A stretch of DNA of 64,000 nucleotides from Micromonospora sp. WMMD961 (GCF_029626145.1 NZ_JARUBJ010000002.1:1022501-1086500), one strand, 5' to 3'; shown: positions 16,405 to 25,886, numbered from the stretch's first letter. Made by a program: numbers and translations. Notes: generated by a model not told the origin, from the sequence alone.

Positions 16405-17439
16405 TCAGAGGATCGTCCAGGTGTCGCCGCTGCCGAGCAGACCGGCAAGCTGCTGCTCGGGCGTCTCGGTGACCGTCGCCTTGGCCGCCGCGAGCTGCCC
16501 CTGCACCACGCTGTCGTAGGACGGCCGAGCCACCGAGCGGAACACCCCGATCGGGGTGTTGCGCAGGTCCAGGCCGGGCAACCGGGACAGCGCGAACGCG
16601 TACGCCGGGTCGCTGACCGTCGCGTCGTGCACGACGACCTCCTCCGGCCGGACCGTGCCGGTCTCCCGGACCTCCAGGCCGAAGCCGCCGGGCGGGTGCA
16701 CCACGCAGAACTGGCCGTCGGCACCGAAGGTGATGGGCTGGCCGTGCTCCAGGCGGATCAGGTAGTCGTCCCGGGTGGACGGGTCCTTGAGCTGCTCGAA
16801 CGCCCCGTCGTTGAAGATGTTGCAGTTTTGGTAGATCTCCACGAACGCCGAACCCTCGTGCTCGGCGGCGGCCCGCAGCACCGACTGCAGGTGCTTGCGG
16901 TCGGAGTCGATGGTCCGGCCGACGAAGCTGGCCTCCGCGCCGAGCGCGAGCGAGAGCGGGTTGAACGGGGCGTCCGCCGAGCCAGCCGGGGTCGACTTGG
17001 TGATCTTGCCGACCTCGGAGGTGGGCGAGTACTGACCCTTGGTCAGGCCGTAGATCCGGTTGTTGAACAGCAGGATCTTGAGGTTGACGTTGCGCCGCAG
17101 GGCGTGGATCAGGTGGTTGCCACCGATGGAGAGCGCGTCGCCGTCACCGGTGACGACCCAGACCGACAGGTCCGGCCGGGACACCGACAGGCCGGTCGCG
17201 ATCGCCGGGGCCCGCCCGTGGATCGAGTGCATCCCGTACGTGTTCATGTAGTACGGGAAGCGGGACGAGCAACCGATCCCGGAGACGAAGACGGTGCGCT
17301 CCCGGGGGATGTTCAGCTCCGGCATGAACTGCTGGATGGCCGCCAGGATCGCGTAGTCACCGCAGCCGGGGCACCAGCGCACCTCCTGGTCGGACTTGAA
17401 GTCCTTGGCGGTGAGCTTGAGGGCGACGGGCTCAGACAT
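16405..17439 (-). CDS. korB: 2-oxoacid:ferredoxin oxidoreductase, beta subunit
   Basis: A 344-aa beta subunit. CPGCGDY at 23-29 gives part of the iron-sulfur ligands. The thiamine-diphosphate motif runs from TGDGDALSIGGNH to LLFNNRIYGLTKGQ. Together with KorA it oxidatively decarboxylates 2-oxoglutarate (or another 2-oxoacid) to the acyl-CoA with ferredoxin as electron acceptor. Its ATG overlaps the korA stop by 8 nt, so the subunits are translationally coupled. Confidence 0.93.
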   Translation of the reverse strand: MSEPVALKLTAKDFKSDQEVRWCPGCGDYAILAAIQQFMPELNIPRERTVFVSGIGCSSRFPYYMNTYGMHSIHGRAPAIATGLSVSRPDLSVWVVTGDGDALSIGGNHLIHALRRNVNLKILLFNNRIYGLTKGQYSPTSEVGKITKSTPAGSADAPFNPLSLALGAEASFVGRTIDSDRKHLQSVLRAAAEHEGSAFVEIYQNCNIFNDGAFEQLKDPSTRDDYLIRLEHGQPITFGADGQFCVVHPPGGFGLEVRETGTVRPEEVVVHDATVSDPAYAFALSRLPGLDLRNTPIGVFRSVARPSYDSVVQGQLAAAKATVTETPEQQLAGLLGSGDTWTIL

Positions 17440-19327
17440 TCTTCAGGACCTCTTCCAGCGTCGTCTCCAGCTCGGCGGCCGTGAACGGAAGACCGCGGAC
17501 CTGGTTGTAGCTGATCGCGTCGACCAGGTAGCGGGCCCGGATGACGTGGGCGAGCTGACCCAGGTTCATCTCCGGGATGACCACCCTGTCGTACGAGCGC
17601 AGCACCTCACCGAGGTTGGCCGGCATCGGGGCCAGGTGCCGCAGGTGCGCCTGGGCGACGGACAGCCCCCGCTGGCGCAGTCCACGGCAGGCGGCGCCGA
17701 TCGGCCCGTACGTCGAGCCCCAGCCGAGGACCAGCACCCGGGCGTCGCCGTCCGGGTCCTCCACCTCGATGTCCGGCACCGGGATCGTCTCGATCCGGGC
17801 GGCCCGGGTCCGCACCATGAAGTCGTGGTTGGCCGGGTCGTAGGAGATGTCACCGGTCTTGTCGGCCTTCTCCAGGCCGCCGATCCGGTGCTCCAGCCCC
17901 GCGGTGCCGGGGATGGCCCACGGGCGGGCCAGGGTCTCCGGGTCGCGCAGGTAGGGCAGGAAGGTGGTGCCGTCCTCACCGTTGGGCTTGGTGGCGAAGT
18001 CGACCCGTAGGTCGGGAAGCGACTCCACGTCGGGCAGCAGCCACGGCTCCGAGCCGTTGGCGACGTAGTTGTCGGACAGCAGGATCACCGGCGTGCGGTA
18101 GGTCAGCGCGATCCGGGCCGCCTCCAGCGCCGCGAAGAAGCAGTCCGACGGTGAGCGGGGCGCGATGACCGCGACCGGTGCCTCTCCGTGCCGACCGAAG
18201 AGCGCCATGTTGAGGTCGGCCTGCTCGGTCTTGGTCGGCATGCCGGTCGACGGGCCGGCGCGCTGCACGTCCACGATCACCAGCGGCAGCTCCAGCGCGA
18301 CGGCCAGCGAGATCGTCTCGCTCTTGAGCGCCACGCCGGGACCACTGGTGGTGGTCACCCCGAGCGAACCCCCGTACGACGCGCCCAGCGCGGCACCGAC
18401 GGCGGCGATCTCGTCCTCGGCCTGCACGGTGAGAACGCCGAAACGCTTGTGCTTGCTCAGCTCGTGCAGGATGTCCGAGGCGGGCGTGATCGGGTACGCG
18501 CCGAGGAAGACCGGCAGCCCGGAACGGACGCCGGCGGCGACCAGCCCCAGCGACAGCGCCGCGTTGCCGGTGATGTTGCGGTAGGTGCCCGGCTTCATCT
18601 TCGCCGGCTTGACCTCGTAGCGGACCGCGAAGTCCTCGGTGGTCTCGCCGAAGTTCCAGCCGGCCTTGAAGGCGGCCACGTTCGCCGCGACCAGCTCCGG
18701 GCGCGACGCGAACTTGCGCTCCAGGAAGCGCAGCGTCGACTCGTAGGGCCGGGAGTACATCCAGGAGAGCAGCCCGAGGGCGAACATGTTCTTCGACCGC
18801 TCGGCGTCCTTCTTGGACACCTGGAACGCGGCGAGCGCACCGACCGTCATCGACGTCAGCGCGACCGGGTGCACGACGTAGCCGGCCAGCGACTCGTCGT
18901 CCAGCGGGCTGGCCTGGTAGCCGACCTTGGCGAGGTTGCGCTTGGTGAACTCGTCGGTGTTGACGATGATGTCCGCGCCGCGCGGCAGGTCGGCCAGGTT
19001 GGCCTTGAGGGCCGCCGGGTTCATCGCCACCAGCACGTTGGGCGCGTCGCCCGGGGTGAGGATGTCGTAGTCGGCGAAGTGCACCTGGAAGCTCGACACG
19101 CCGGGCAGGGTGCCGGCGGGGGCTCGGATCTCGGCGGGGAAGTTTGGCAGCGTGGAGATGTCGTTGCCGAGCTGCGCAGTCTCCGAGGTGAACCGGTCGC
19201 CGGTCAACTGCATGCCGTCGCCGGAGTCGCCGGCGAACCGGATGACCACCCGGTCGAGTTGACGGATCTGCTTGGTCACTGTGCCACCTTCGTTCGCGAC
19301 TGCGGGGCTCTCGCCTTGCCCGGCCAC
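17432..19327 (-). CDS. korA: 2-oxoacid:ferredoxin oxidoreductase, alpha subunit (gamma-alpha fusion)
   Basis: A 631-aa fusion. The N-terminal gamma domain holds RFAGDSGDGMQLTG; the alpha pyrimidine-binding domain follows (LGAYPITPASDILHEL, GVTTTSGPGVALKSE); the C-terminal domain is near ARVLVLGWGSTYGP. This is the full length of the actinobacterial KorA type. Start chosen as GTG 19327 because GGAGG lies 5 nt upstream; GTG 19279 with AAGGTGG is a shorter alternative. It works with KorB in an oxygen-tolerant route of the TCA cycle. Confidence 0.92.
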   Translation of the reverse strand: MAGQGESPAVANEGGTVTKQIRQLDRVVIRFAGDSGDGMQLTGDRFTSETAQLGNDISTLPNFPAEIRAPAGTLPGVSSFQVHFADYDILTPGDAPNVLVAMNPAALKANLADLPRGADIIVNTDEFTKRNLAKVGYQASPLDDESLAGYVVHPVALTSMTVGALAAFQVSKKDAERSKNMFALGLLSWMYSRPYESTLRFLERKFASRPELVAANVAAFKAGWNFGETTEDFAVRYEVKPAKMKPGTYRNITGNAALSLGLVAAGVRSGLPVFLGAYPITPASDILHELSKHKRFGVLTVQAEDEIAAVGAALGASYGGSLGVTTTSGPGVALKSETISLAVALELPLVIVDVQRAGPSTGMPTKTEQADLNMALFGRHGEAPVAVIAPRSPSDCFFAALEAARIALTYRTPVILLSDNYVANGSEPWLLPDVESLPDLRVDFATKPNGEDGTTFLPYLRDPETLARPWAIPGTAGLEHRIGGLEKADKTGDISYDPANHDFMVRTRAARIETIPVPDIEVEDPDGDARVLVLGWGSTYGPIGAACRGLRQRGLSVAQAHLRHLAPMPANLGEVLRSYDRVVIPEMNLGQLAHVIRARYLVDAISYNQVRGLPFTAAELETTLEEVLKNV

Positions 19328-19488
19328 GGAACCTCCTCGACGCAACGTCTCACCGCACCGCCCCAGGCTGGCCCGGCCGCTGTCGTACCTCACCTGAGAG
19401 CCTACGTCTAAGGGAGCCCTAACCATCCCCGGAGGTCCGCCGACTGGGACCCCTAAAGGCAGCGAATTGCCCCGTTTTGAGGGCTTGC

Positions 19489-19556
19489 GCCCCGGCCGCC
19501 GTAATTCAGATCACCACCGGGCCGCTTCCGCTGACCCCGCCGCGTGCGGCCGGGGC
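19489..19556. terminator. Possible terminator of the surface-protein gene
   Basis: An 11-bp inverted repeat, GCCCCGGCCGC (19489-19499) with GCGGCCGGGGC (19546-19556), 46 nt apart. It lies immediately after the end of the leftward 19567-20994 gene. The long spacer makes the function uncertain. Confidence 0.35.
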
Positions 19557-19566
19557 CATCCGTCGA

Positions 19567-20994
19567 TCAGTCGACCGGCTCGGGCGCCGGCCCGGGCGCC
19601 GGGCCGTTGAGCCGGCGCCGCAGCGAGGTGGTGGCCAACGTGAGGGCGAGCACCACCAGCAGCGCGGAGACCGCGATCAGCAGGATCGCGGTGCGCCGCA
19701 CCGAGGTCATCCCGCCGTCGTCGCCGGCAGCACCCCCGGGGAGTACGCCCTGGGAGCCGGTCGGCGCGGGCGGTGAGACCACCGGCGTGGCCAGAGCGGC
19801 CGCCGCGGTGATCCGGAAGCTCATCTGCACCTGGCGGGTCGCGCCGCTGCGCGGATCGAGTTGACCGATCACGGCCCCGGACAACGGTGCTTGCCGCTGG
19901 GCCTCCGGCGTCGCCTCCACGGGCAACCGCAGCTCAGCGGTCCTGCCCGCCGCCACCACGCCCGCGTCGCAGCGGGTCCGGGTCGGGTCGACCGCCACGC
20001 AGCCGGCCGGTGGAACCGGAACGGTAACCCCGGGCGGCAGGACTACCTCCACCCGTCCGGCGGCGTCCACCGAGCCGGTGTTGCCCAGCCGGACCGCGAG
20101 GATGCTGGCGGTGCCGCTGATGTCGAACGCCACCTCGTCGGCGGCGAGAGCGATCCCGGGCACCGGCGGACCGGGCGGGAAGAGCACCGCGAAGCCCTGG
20201 TCGTCGGACGCCTCCCCGGGCACTCCCGGCGCGTCGGCGACGACCTGGACGGAGCCGGCGAGCGGCATCTGCCGCCAGGCGTCGCCGTCGACCCGCAGGC
20301 GGAGCAGCGCACTGAAGCGCGCCCCCGCCTCGGCCGTCCAGGCCCCACAGAGGTACGTGTCGGCACCGGCGGCGGTGCAGCCCTTCGTGCCGGCGTCGGA
20401 CAGACCGACCGGCAGCGTGTACGAGAGGCGGATCCGCTGCGTGGTCGTGCCGGTGTTGTGGACGGTGACCTGCAACGTGGTGGGCGTGCTCGCCGTGTTC
20501 CAGTACGCCTCGCCGAGGGTGATGTCCTGGGTGGTGACCTGGACGCCCAGTGGGCTCGGCGGTGTCACCGAACCGGAGGCGGGTGGGCGCACCGGCGGTG
20601 CCGGGGGTGTCGGCGGAACGGGAGGCGCCGCCGTCGGTTGCCCGCCCGGCGCGGGTGCGGTGGTGGTCGGCGCCGGCGGCACGTCCGGAGCGGTGGTCAC
20701 CGGTGCCGGAGGGGTCGTCTCCGGCGCGGGAGCGGTGGTCTCCGGTGCCGGATCGCTCGGCAGCGGATCGGTCGGCTCCTCGGTCGGGGGCGGCTCCTCC
20801 GACGCGGTGGCCTCGGGTTCGCTGACCGGATCGGTGGCCACCACCACCGGATCCGTTTCCGGCGTCGCCGCGCTTGCCCAGGTCGGTCCCACGGCGAGCA
20901 CCGCGAGCAGGCCGAGCGCGAGCGCGGTCGCCAGCCGGGGCGCGCAACGCCGCCCCTCGGCCCGGAGACCGGGCGATGCCTTCGGGCGGGCCAT
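19567..20994 (-). CDS. Secreted Pro/Thr-rich surface protein, C-terminally anchored
   Basis: A 475-aa protein. Signal peptide at about 17-43 (TALALGLLAVLAVGPTWASA). Residues 44-150 are a Pro/Thr/Glu-rich low-complexity stalk. Residues 150-405 contain two or three beta-sandwich (DUF11/CARDB-like) segments with NTGTTTQRIRLSY and LGNTGSVDAAGRV. A C-terminal transmembrane helix (about 435-457) is followed by a basic stop-transfer. It is probably an exposed cell-envelope protein. No sortase motif is evident and no enzymatic motif seen. Confidence 0.8.
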   Translation of the reverse strand: MARPKASPGLRAEGRRCAPRLATALALGLLAVLAVGPTWASAATPETDPVVVATDPVSEPEATASEEPPPTEEPTDPLPSDPAPETTAPAPETTPPAPVTTAPDVPPAPTTTAPAPGGQPTAAPPVPPTPPAPPVRPPASGSVTPPSPLGVQVTTQDITLGEAYWNTASTPTTLQVTVHNTGTTTQRIRLSYTLPVGLSDAGTKGCTAAGADTYLCGAWTAEAGARFSALLRLRVDGDAWRQMPLAGSVQVVADAPGVPGEASDDQGFAVLFPPGPPVPGIALAADEVAFDISGTASILAVRLGNTGSVDAAGRVEVVLPPGVTVPVPPAGCVAVDPTRTRCDAGVVAAGRTAELRLPVEATPEAQRQAPLSGAVIGQLDPRSGATRQVQMSFRITAAAALATPVVSPPAPTGSQGVLPGGAAGDDGGMTSVRRTAILLIAVSALLVVLALTLATTSLRRRLNGPAPGPAPEPVD

Positions 20995-21124
20995 CTGTCC
21001 TCCGGTGCCATGGGTGGGGGTCCAGTATTCGGTAACAGTTGCCCTGGTGCACTAGTCCCGCCTGGAAACAAATTCGTAACGTGTTCGGGACGGCGCTTCC
21101 GGCCGGACGGTAGGCTCCCGGACT

Positions 21125-21502
21125 GTGACCGGATACCTGGGCTCGTACGCGACGCTCGGGCTCTTGCTGCTCGCCAGCGTCCTGTTCTTCGTTACGGCGT
21201 TCTCGGCCAACCGGGTGTTACGCCCGGCCCGTCCGGCCGATCCGCCCGGCAAGCGGGCCAGCTACGAGTGCGGGCTCGACCCGGTCGGTGCGGACTGGGC
21301 GCAGATGCAGATCCGCTACTACGTCTACGCGTACCTGTACGTGCTGTTCGCGGTCGAGGCGGTGTTCCTCTTCCCGTGGGCGGTGGTCTTCGACCGGCCG
21401 GGCTTCGGTCTGGTGACGGTGGTGGAGATGGCGGTGTTCGTGGCGGTGCTCGCGCTCGGCATCCTCTACGCGTGGCGCAGGAACATCCTGCGCTGGACCT
21501 GA
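21125..21502 (+). CDS. nuoA: NADH-quinone oxidoreductase subunit A (solitary)
   Basis: A 125-aa protein from GTG 21125 with three transmembrane helices and the NuoA signature YECGLDPVG near residue 41, followed by RYYVYAYLYVLFAVEA. NuoA is part of the membrane arm of complex I. No nuoB or other nuo gene flanks it, so it is either a displaced paralogue or subunit A encoded away from its operon. Convergent with the folP-like gene. Confidence 0.88.
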   Translation: MTGYLGSYATLGLLLLASVLFFVTAFSANRVLRPARPADPPGKRASYECGLDPVGADWAQMQIRYYVYAYLYVLFAVEAVFLFPWAVVFDRPGFGLVTVVEMAVFVAVLALGILYAWRRNILRWT

Positions 21503-21569
21503 GCGTCGCGACCTCCGGCGATCGTGCCGGTCGACCCGGCCGTTCGCGGTCGGTTACGGCGACGACCGG

Positions 21570-22439
21570 TCAGGCAAGGCCCCGACGAGTCGCTGCCGGC
21601 CGGCGGTCACCCCGGATCGAGGCCACCATGTCCAGCACCCGACGGGTCGGGCCGACCTGGTGGGCCCGGAAGACCCGAGCGCCCAGCCAGGCCGACACCG
21701 CCGTCGCGGCGAGCGTCCCCTCCAGGCGTTCGGCTACCGGCAGGTCCAGCGTCTCCCCGACGAAGTCCTTGTTGGAGAGCGCCACCAGCACCGGCCAGCC
21801 GGTCGTGGTCAGCTCGTCCAGTCGACGGGTGATCTCCAGGGAGTGCCGGGTGTTCTTGCCGAAGTCGTGTGCCGGGTCGATCAGGATTCCGTCGGGGCGT
21901 ACCCCCTCCGCGACCGCTCGTTCGGCGAGCCCGGTCACCGTCGCGACCACGTCGGCGACCACGTCGTCGAAGGCGGCCCGGTGCGGTCTGGTCCGGGGGA
22001 CCAGGCCGCCGGCGTGCGCGCAGACCAGCCCCGCGCCGGTCTGCGCGGCCACCCGGGCCAGCGCCGGGTCGGCACCCGACCAGGTGTCGTTGAGCAGGTC
22101 GGCGCCGGCGGCCACGGCCTCCGTCGCCACCTCGGCTCGCCAGGTGTCGATGGAGATCACCACCTCCGGAAACGCGGCCCGGACCGCGGCGATCGTGTCC
22201 ACCGTGCGCCGGATCTCCTCGGCGACGTCCACGTCCAGGCCCGGACCGGCCTTGACGCCGCCGATGTCGATGATGGCCGCGCCCTCGCGCACCGCCCGCT
22301 CGACCGCGCGCAGCGCGTTGTCGGCGGCGAAGGTGGCGCCTCGGTCGAAGAACGAGTCCGGCGTGCGGTTGATGATGGCCATGACCACCAGCTCACCGGG
22401 GGCGAACGTGCGCCCACCCAGCCGAAGCGCCCCCGCCAT
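21570..22439 (-). CDS. folP: Dihydropteroate synthase homologue (FolP2 type)
   Basis: A 289-aa TIM-barrel protein from ATG 22439 (AGGAGG upstream). It has the variant signature NRTPDSFFDRGATF, plus NDTWSGAD and DPAHDFGKNTRHS. The classic folP has NVTPDSFSDGG; the RTPDSF(F/Y)DRGATF form is typical of the mycobacterial FolP2 paralogue, reported to lack ordinary dihydropteroate synthase activity. Its neighbours (DivIVA-domain protein, Tag glycosylase, DUF3117) match the Mycobacterium folP2 locus, supporting orthology. The real substrate is unknown. Confidence 0.85.
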   Translation of the reverse strand: MAGALRLGGRTFAPGELVVMAIINRTPDSFFDRGATFAADNALRAVERAVREGAAIIDIGGVKAGPGLDVDVAEEIRRTVDTIAAVRAAFPEVVISIDTWRAEVATEAVAAGADLLNDTWSGADPALARVAAQTGAGLVCAHAGGLVPRTRPHRAAFDDVVADVVATVTGLAERAVAEGVRPDGILIDPAHDFGKNTRHSLEITRRLDELTTTGWPVLVALSNKDFVGETLDLPVAERLEGTLAATAVSAWLGARVFRAHQVGPTRRVLDMVASIRGDRRPAATRRGLA

Positions 22440-22592
22440 GCCCGCCTCCTGAGAGTCCGCGCCGTCGCCGCGGCGGCCGAACCCGACGCTAGTCGGTCGT
22501 CGGAGCGGAACTGTGGGCGGGCGTCCGCACCGATCATGATCGGTGCGGGTGGCGGGGTCGCTCCCGGCTCGCTGCCATGCCACGATCAGTAC

Positions 22593-23195
22593 ATGGGTCA
22601 GCTTCTGCTCCTCCTGGTCGTGGCATTGACCGTCGCGGCGGTGGTTTTCGGCGTGACGGTGCTGGTCAGCGGTCGTGATCCCGGCCTGGTGGCCGCCGAG
22701 CCGGATTCGCAGGCCGTGGCGTTGCCCGGCACCCGACCGCTACGCGAATCCGACGTGGGGGCGGTCCGTTTCGACACCGGGTTGCGCGGGTACCGGATGG
22801 CTCAGGTCGATCAGGCGATGCGTCGCGCCGCCTACGACATCGGCTACAAGTCGGAGCTGATCGGCGTGCTGGAAGCGGAGGTCACCGCGTTGCGTGAGGG
22901 GCGCACCGAAGACGCGGACGCGCTGCGACAGGCCCGCGAACAGTCCGCCAGCAAGGTGACGACTGAAGACGCGGCGAAGCCGGGCGGGGATGTGCCGCTG
23001 GACGGGGACGCCGGCTCCGGCTCGGCGCCCGTCGGCTCGGCCGGCGCGGCAGAGCTGCCCTCCGCCACCTCGTCCCCGACGGATTCGGACGGGGTCGCGC
23101 CGGCCGTGGCGCCGACCGGCGACGAGCCGGCAGACGGCGAGCAGACCGAAGGCGCCGGGCAGCGCGACACGGTGGTCCGGTCGGAGACGGCGTGA
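22593..23195 (+). CDS. Membrane-anchored DivIVA-domain protein
   Basis: A 200-aa protein. One N-terminal transmembrane helix (residues 3-26) is followed by a short DivIVA-like segment (VRFDTGLRGYRMAQVDQAM at about 58-76), a brief coiled coil, and an acidic Ala/Ser/Pro-rich disordered tail. Equivalent to the Rv1209-type protein beside folP2 and tagA in mycobacteria. Probably a scaffold at the membrane. Its stop overlaps the next GTG start (GTGA). Confidence 0.8.
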   Translation: MGQLLLLLVVALTVAAVVFGVTVLVSGRDPGLVAAEPDSQAVALPGTRPLRESDVGAVRFDTGLRGYRMAQVDQAMRRAAYDIGYKSELIGVLEAEVTALREGRTEDADALRQAREQSASKVTTEDAAKPGGDVPLDGDAGSGSAPVGSAGAAELPSATSSPTDSDGVAPAVAPTGDEPADGEQTEGAGQRDTVVRSETA

Positions 23196-23689
23196 CCGAC
23201 CCCGGAGGCGTCGACGATCTTCGGGAGGCGGCCCAACCCGGTGCCGGTGAGGTGACCGCCACGGTGATCGTCGACGCCCCGGCGGCACAGGTCTTCGCCG
23301 CGCTGCTCGCCTGGGAACGTCAGTCCGACTGGATCCCGTTCACCCGGGTGCGGGTGGTCGAGGGCGACGGGCGCGAGGGCAGCCGGATCGAGGCGGTGAC
23401 CGCGCTCGGTCGGGCCACGCTGCGCGACGAGATGCGGGTGGTCCGGGTCGACGAACCGTACGAGATCGGCGTGGTGCACCACGGTCAGTTGCTGCGTGGC
23501 CCGGGGGTGCTCCGCTGCACCCAGCTGGGTCGGGCCCGCACCCAGGTGGTCTGGCACGAGTGGTTCCACCTGCCGGGCGGTCGGGCCGGTCGGGTGGCCT
23601 GGCCGTTGCTCTGGCCCGGCTCCAAGATCGGCCTCACCCAGGCGCTGAAGAGGTTCGCCCGTCTGGTCGAGCAGGGCCGGCTGCCCTGA
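23192..23689 (+). CDS. SRPBCC (START-like) family protein
   Basis: A 165-aa protein from GTG 23192 overlapping the previous stop. It has the polyketide cyclase/SRPBCC pattern: AATVIVDAPAAQVFAAL-like opening with a WERQSDWIPF helix and a C-terminal amphipathic helix (LKRFARLVEQG). The fold binds hydrophobic ligands; the ligand is unknown. Its last 56 bases overlap the convergent fatty-acid hydroxylase gene. Confidence 0.8.
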   Translation: MTDPGGVDDLREAAQPGAGEVTATVIVDAPAAQVFAALLAWERQSDWIPFTRVRVVEGDGREGSRIEAVTALGRATLRDEMRVVRVDEPYEIGVVHHGQLLRGPGVLRCTQLGRARTQVVWHEWFHLPGGRAGRVAWPLLWPGSKIGLTQALKRFARLVEQGRLP

Positions 23690-24527
23690 CCACACCCGGT
23701 GCCGGCTGCCAGCCCGGCGCTCGGAAGAGGTACCCCGCCCGATGGCGCCAGGTCACCGCGGCGCGCAGGTCCCGGGCGATCGAGGCGTACTCGTGGAAGG
23801 CCACCCGCACCGGGTTGTAGCTGCCCACGTTCTTGGTGAGGCCGTACACGCAGCGCTCCCGCTCCGGCGCGAACGAGCCGAAGAGTCGGTCCCAGACGAT
23901 CAGGATGCCGCCGAAGTTGCGATCCAGGTAGCCGCCCTGCGAGGCGTGGTGCACCCGGTGGTGCGAGGGGGTGTTGAACACCGCCTCGTACCAGCGCGGC
24001 ATCTTCTCGATGCGTTCGGTGTGGATCCAGAACTGGTAGAGCAGGTTGACCGACCCGCAGAACGCCACCACCGCCGGGTGCACGCCGGCCAGGATCAGCG
24101 GGATGTAGAAGACCCAACTGGTCAGCCCGGTCCACGGCTGGCGCAGTGCGGTGGAGAGGTTGAACCGCTCCGACGAGTGGTGCACCACGTGCGAGGCCCA
24201 GAGGATCCGGATCACGTGGTGGCCGCGGTGCGACCAGTAGTAGCAGAAGTCCTGCGCGAGCAGGATCAGCGGCCAGGTCCACCAGATCTCGGCCACCCGC
24301 AGCGGGGTGAGCGCGTAGAGCAGCGCGTACGCGGCGGCGATCGGCACCTTCCAGAGCAGGTCGGTGAAGACGCTGCCCAGACCCATCGCCAGGCTGGTCG
24401 CGGTGTCCGCGCCGCCGTAACCGACCTCGTCGTCGTCGCGGTGCAGCAGGTAGGAGACCCGTTCCAGCACGATGAGCAGCACGAAGGCCGGGATCGACCA
24501 GGCGATGACGTCCGGGAACTCCTTCAT
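23634..24527 (-). CDS. Sterol desaturase / fatty acid hydroxylase family protein
   Basis: A 297-aa membrane di-iron enzyme from ATG 24527. Three His boxes are present: HRGHH near residue 101, HVVHHSS near 113 and HHRVHHA near 190. Hydrophobic helices flank them. The family hydroxylates or desaturates lipids using O2. Substrate unknown. The C-terminal 56 bases run antisense over the SRPBCC gene. Confidence 0.87.
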   Translation of the reverse strand: MKEFPDVIAWSIPAFVLLIVLERVSYLLHRDDDEVGYGGADTATSLAMGLGSVFTDLLWKVPIAAAYALLYALTPLRVAEIWWTWPLILLAQDFCYYWSHRGHHVIRILWASHVVHHSSERFNLSTALRQPWTGLTSWVFYIPLILAGVHPAVVAFCGSVNLLYQFWIHTERIEKMPRWYEAVFNTPSHHRVHHASQGGYLDRNFGGILIVWDRLFGSFAPERERCVYGLTKNVGSYNPVRVAFHEYASIARDLRAAVTWRHRAGYLFRAPGWQPAPGVVRAAGPARPDGRTSSAPG

Positions 24528-24664
24528 CGCGCGGCCTCCGCTCGCCGTCGCCGGCCGGGGCGCACCCCTGGGTGACCCCGACTTACCGGTCGGTAACAAG
24601 CACCATAGGCAGCCGAGCGGCAGGTGGCAATGGGGCGTCGGTGCGATGCCCTAGCGTGTACGAG

Positions 24665-25246
24665 GTGACGGACCTGGTGATCGGCGCCGACGGGCTGGCT
24701 CGCTGCGCGTGGGGGTCGAGCACCCCCGACTACGCGGTCTACCACGACACCGAGTGGGGGCGGCCGCTGCACGGCGACGACGCGCTCTACGAGCGGATGA
24801 CGCTGGAGGCGTTCCAGTCCGGGTTGTCCTGGTTGACCATCCTGCGTAAGCGCCCGGCGTTCCGGCTGGCCTTCGACGAGTTCCACATCCCGACCGTCGC
24901 CGGATACGACGACTCCGACGTGACCCGGCTGCTCGCCGACGCCGGCATCGTCCGCAACCGGGCCAAGATCGAGGCGGCGATCGCCAACGCCCGTGCCGCG
25001 CTCGAGCTGCCGGAGGGGTTGTCAGCGCTGCTGTGGTCCTTCGCGCCGGAGCGCCGGCCGGCCCGTCCCGCCTCGTTCGCCGAGCTGGCGCCGATCACCG
25101 CCGAGTCGACGGCGATGGCCAAGGCCCTCAAGAAGCGCGGCTTCCGGTTCGTGGGGCCGACCACCGCGTACGCCCTGATGCAGGCCACCGGCATGGTCGA
25201 CGATCACATCGTCGGCTGTCACGTCACCCTCCCCGCGGCGACATGA
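24665..25246 (+). CDS. tag: DNA-3-methyladenine glycosylase I
   Basis: A 193-aa Tag enzyme. The signature RCAWG, YHDTEWG, LEAFQSGLSWLTIL and FVGPTTAYALMQATGMVDDH are all conserved, and the Zn-binding Cys/His set is retained (C near residue 12, HDTEWG, DDHIVGCH). It excises 3-methyladenine from alkylated DNA. Start GTG 24665 is favoured by alignment; GTG 24656 is possible. Located as in the mycobacterial folP2-tagA locus. Confidence 0.9.
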   Translation: MTDLVIGADGLARCAWGSSTPDYAVYHDTEWGRPLHGDDALYERMTLEAFQSGLSWLTILRKRPAFRLAFDEFHIPTVAGYDDSDVTRLLADAGIVRNRAKIEAAIANARAALELPEGLSALLWSFAPERRPARPASFAELAPITAESTAMAKALKKRGFRFVGPTTAYALMQATGMVDDHIVGCHVTLPAAT

Positions 25247-25250
25247 TGGG

Positions 25251-25886
25251 ATGGCAGGCATGACGACCGAGACCGCGTACCGGGCCGGCGGGTCCGGCCG
25301 AGCCGACCGGGTGGGCACCTGGGCCGTGCTGCTGCCCGCCGAGCGGTACGAAGCCGAGCGGCTCGTGCACCACGACACGTTGGAGTTGACCGGTCTGCCC
25401 GACGCCGTCCGACCGGGCCCGGGAGACCAGGTGGCGGTGCTGGTCGACGCGCCACCACGGCTGGTGGTGGCGCTCGGCCGGGTCAGCGCAGCGGGACGAC
25501 GTCACCAGGAGGACCCGGACGACCCGCAGTCCGGGGTCGAGCCGGGGGCGCTGGTCGTGGCGTACACCCGTCGGGCCTTCGACGAGCCGGTGCCGGCCGA
25601 CCTGCTGACGCTCGACGGGCCGGTCAGCGCACTGGAGCCGGCGGCCTTCCGGGCGCTGGCCGACCAGCTCGGCCCGCCGCCGGCTCGGCGCACCTGGCTG
25701 GTCAGCCTCGACCTGCCGATCGAGGCCGGCACGCCGGCCGAGGCGGTCCGGCTGTTCTGGTCCTACGTGCAGGAGCTCGGCCCGCGTGAGCTGCCCGCCT
25801 TCGTGTCACCGGCCGGCGACGAGCTGGCCATGCAGGCGTTCGTGCTGGGCGCGGAGGCCAACCAGGACCCGGAAGAGGACGACTAG
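25251..25886 (+). CDS. Conserved actinobacterial protein of unknown function
   Basis: A 211-aa protein from ATG 25251 (ATG 25260 also possible). The N-terminal half reads GTWAVLLPAERYEAERLV and PGDQVAVLVDAPPRLVVALG, which recalls EVE/ASCH-like beta-barrels; the C-terminal half has TWLVSLDLPIEAGTPAEA and an acidic end. The domain assignment is only a suggestion. Follows tag after 4 nt and is probably co-transcribed. Confidence 0.72.
   Translation: MAGMTTETAYRAGGSGRADRVGTWAVLLPAERYEAERLVHHDTLELTGLPDAVRPGPGDQVAVLVDAPPRLVVALGRVSAAGRRHQEDPDDPQSGVEPGALVVAYTRRAFDEPVPADLLTLDGPVSALEPAAFRALADQLGPPPARRTWLVSLDLPIEAGTPAEAVRLFWSYVQELGPRELPAFVSPAGDELAMQAFVLGAEANQDPEEDD

Noticed and set aside
19861..22452. 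863-codon plus-strand frame
   Set aside because: It crosses the surface protein, nuoA and folP loci, is Arg/Gly/Pro-rich, and is a high-GC artefact.
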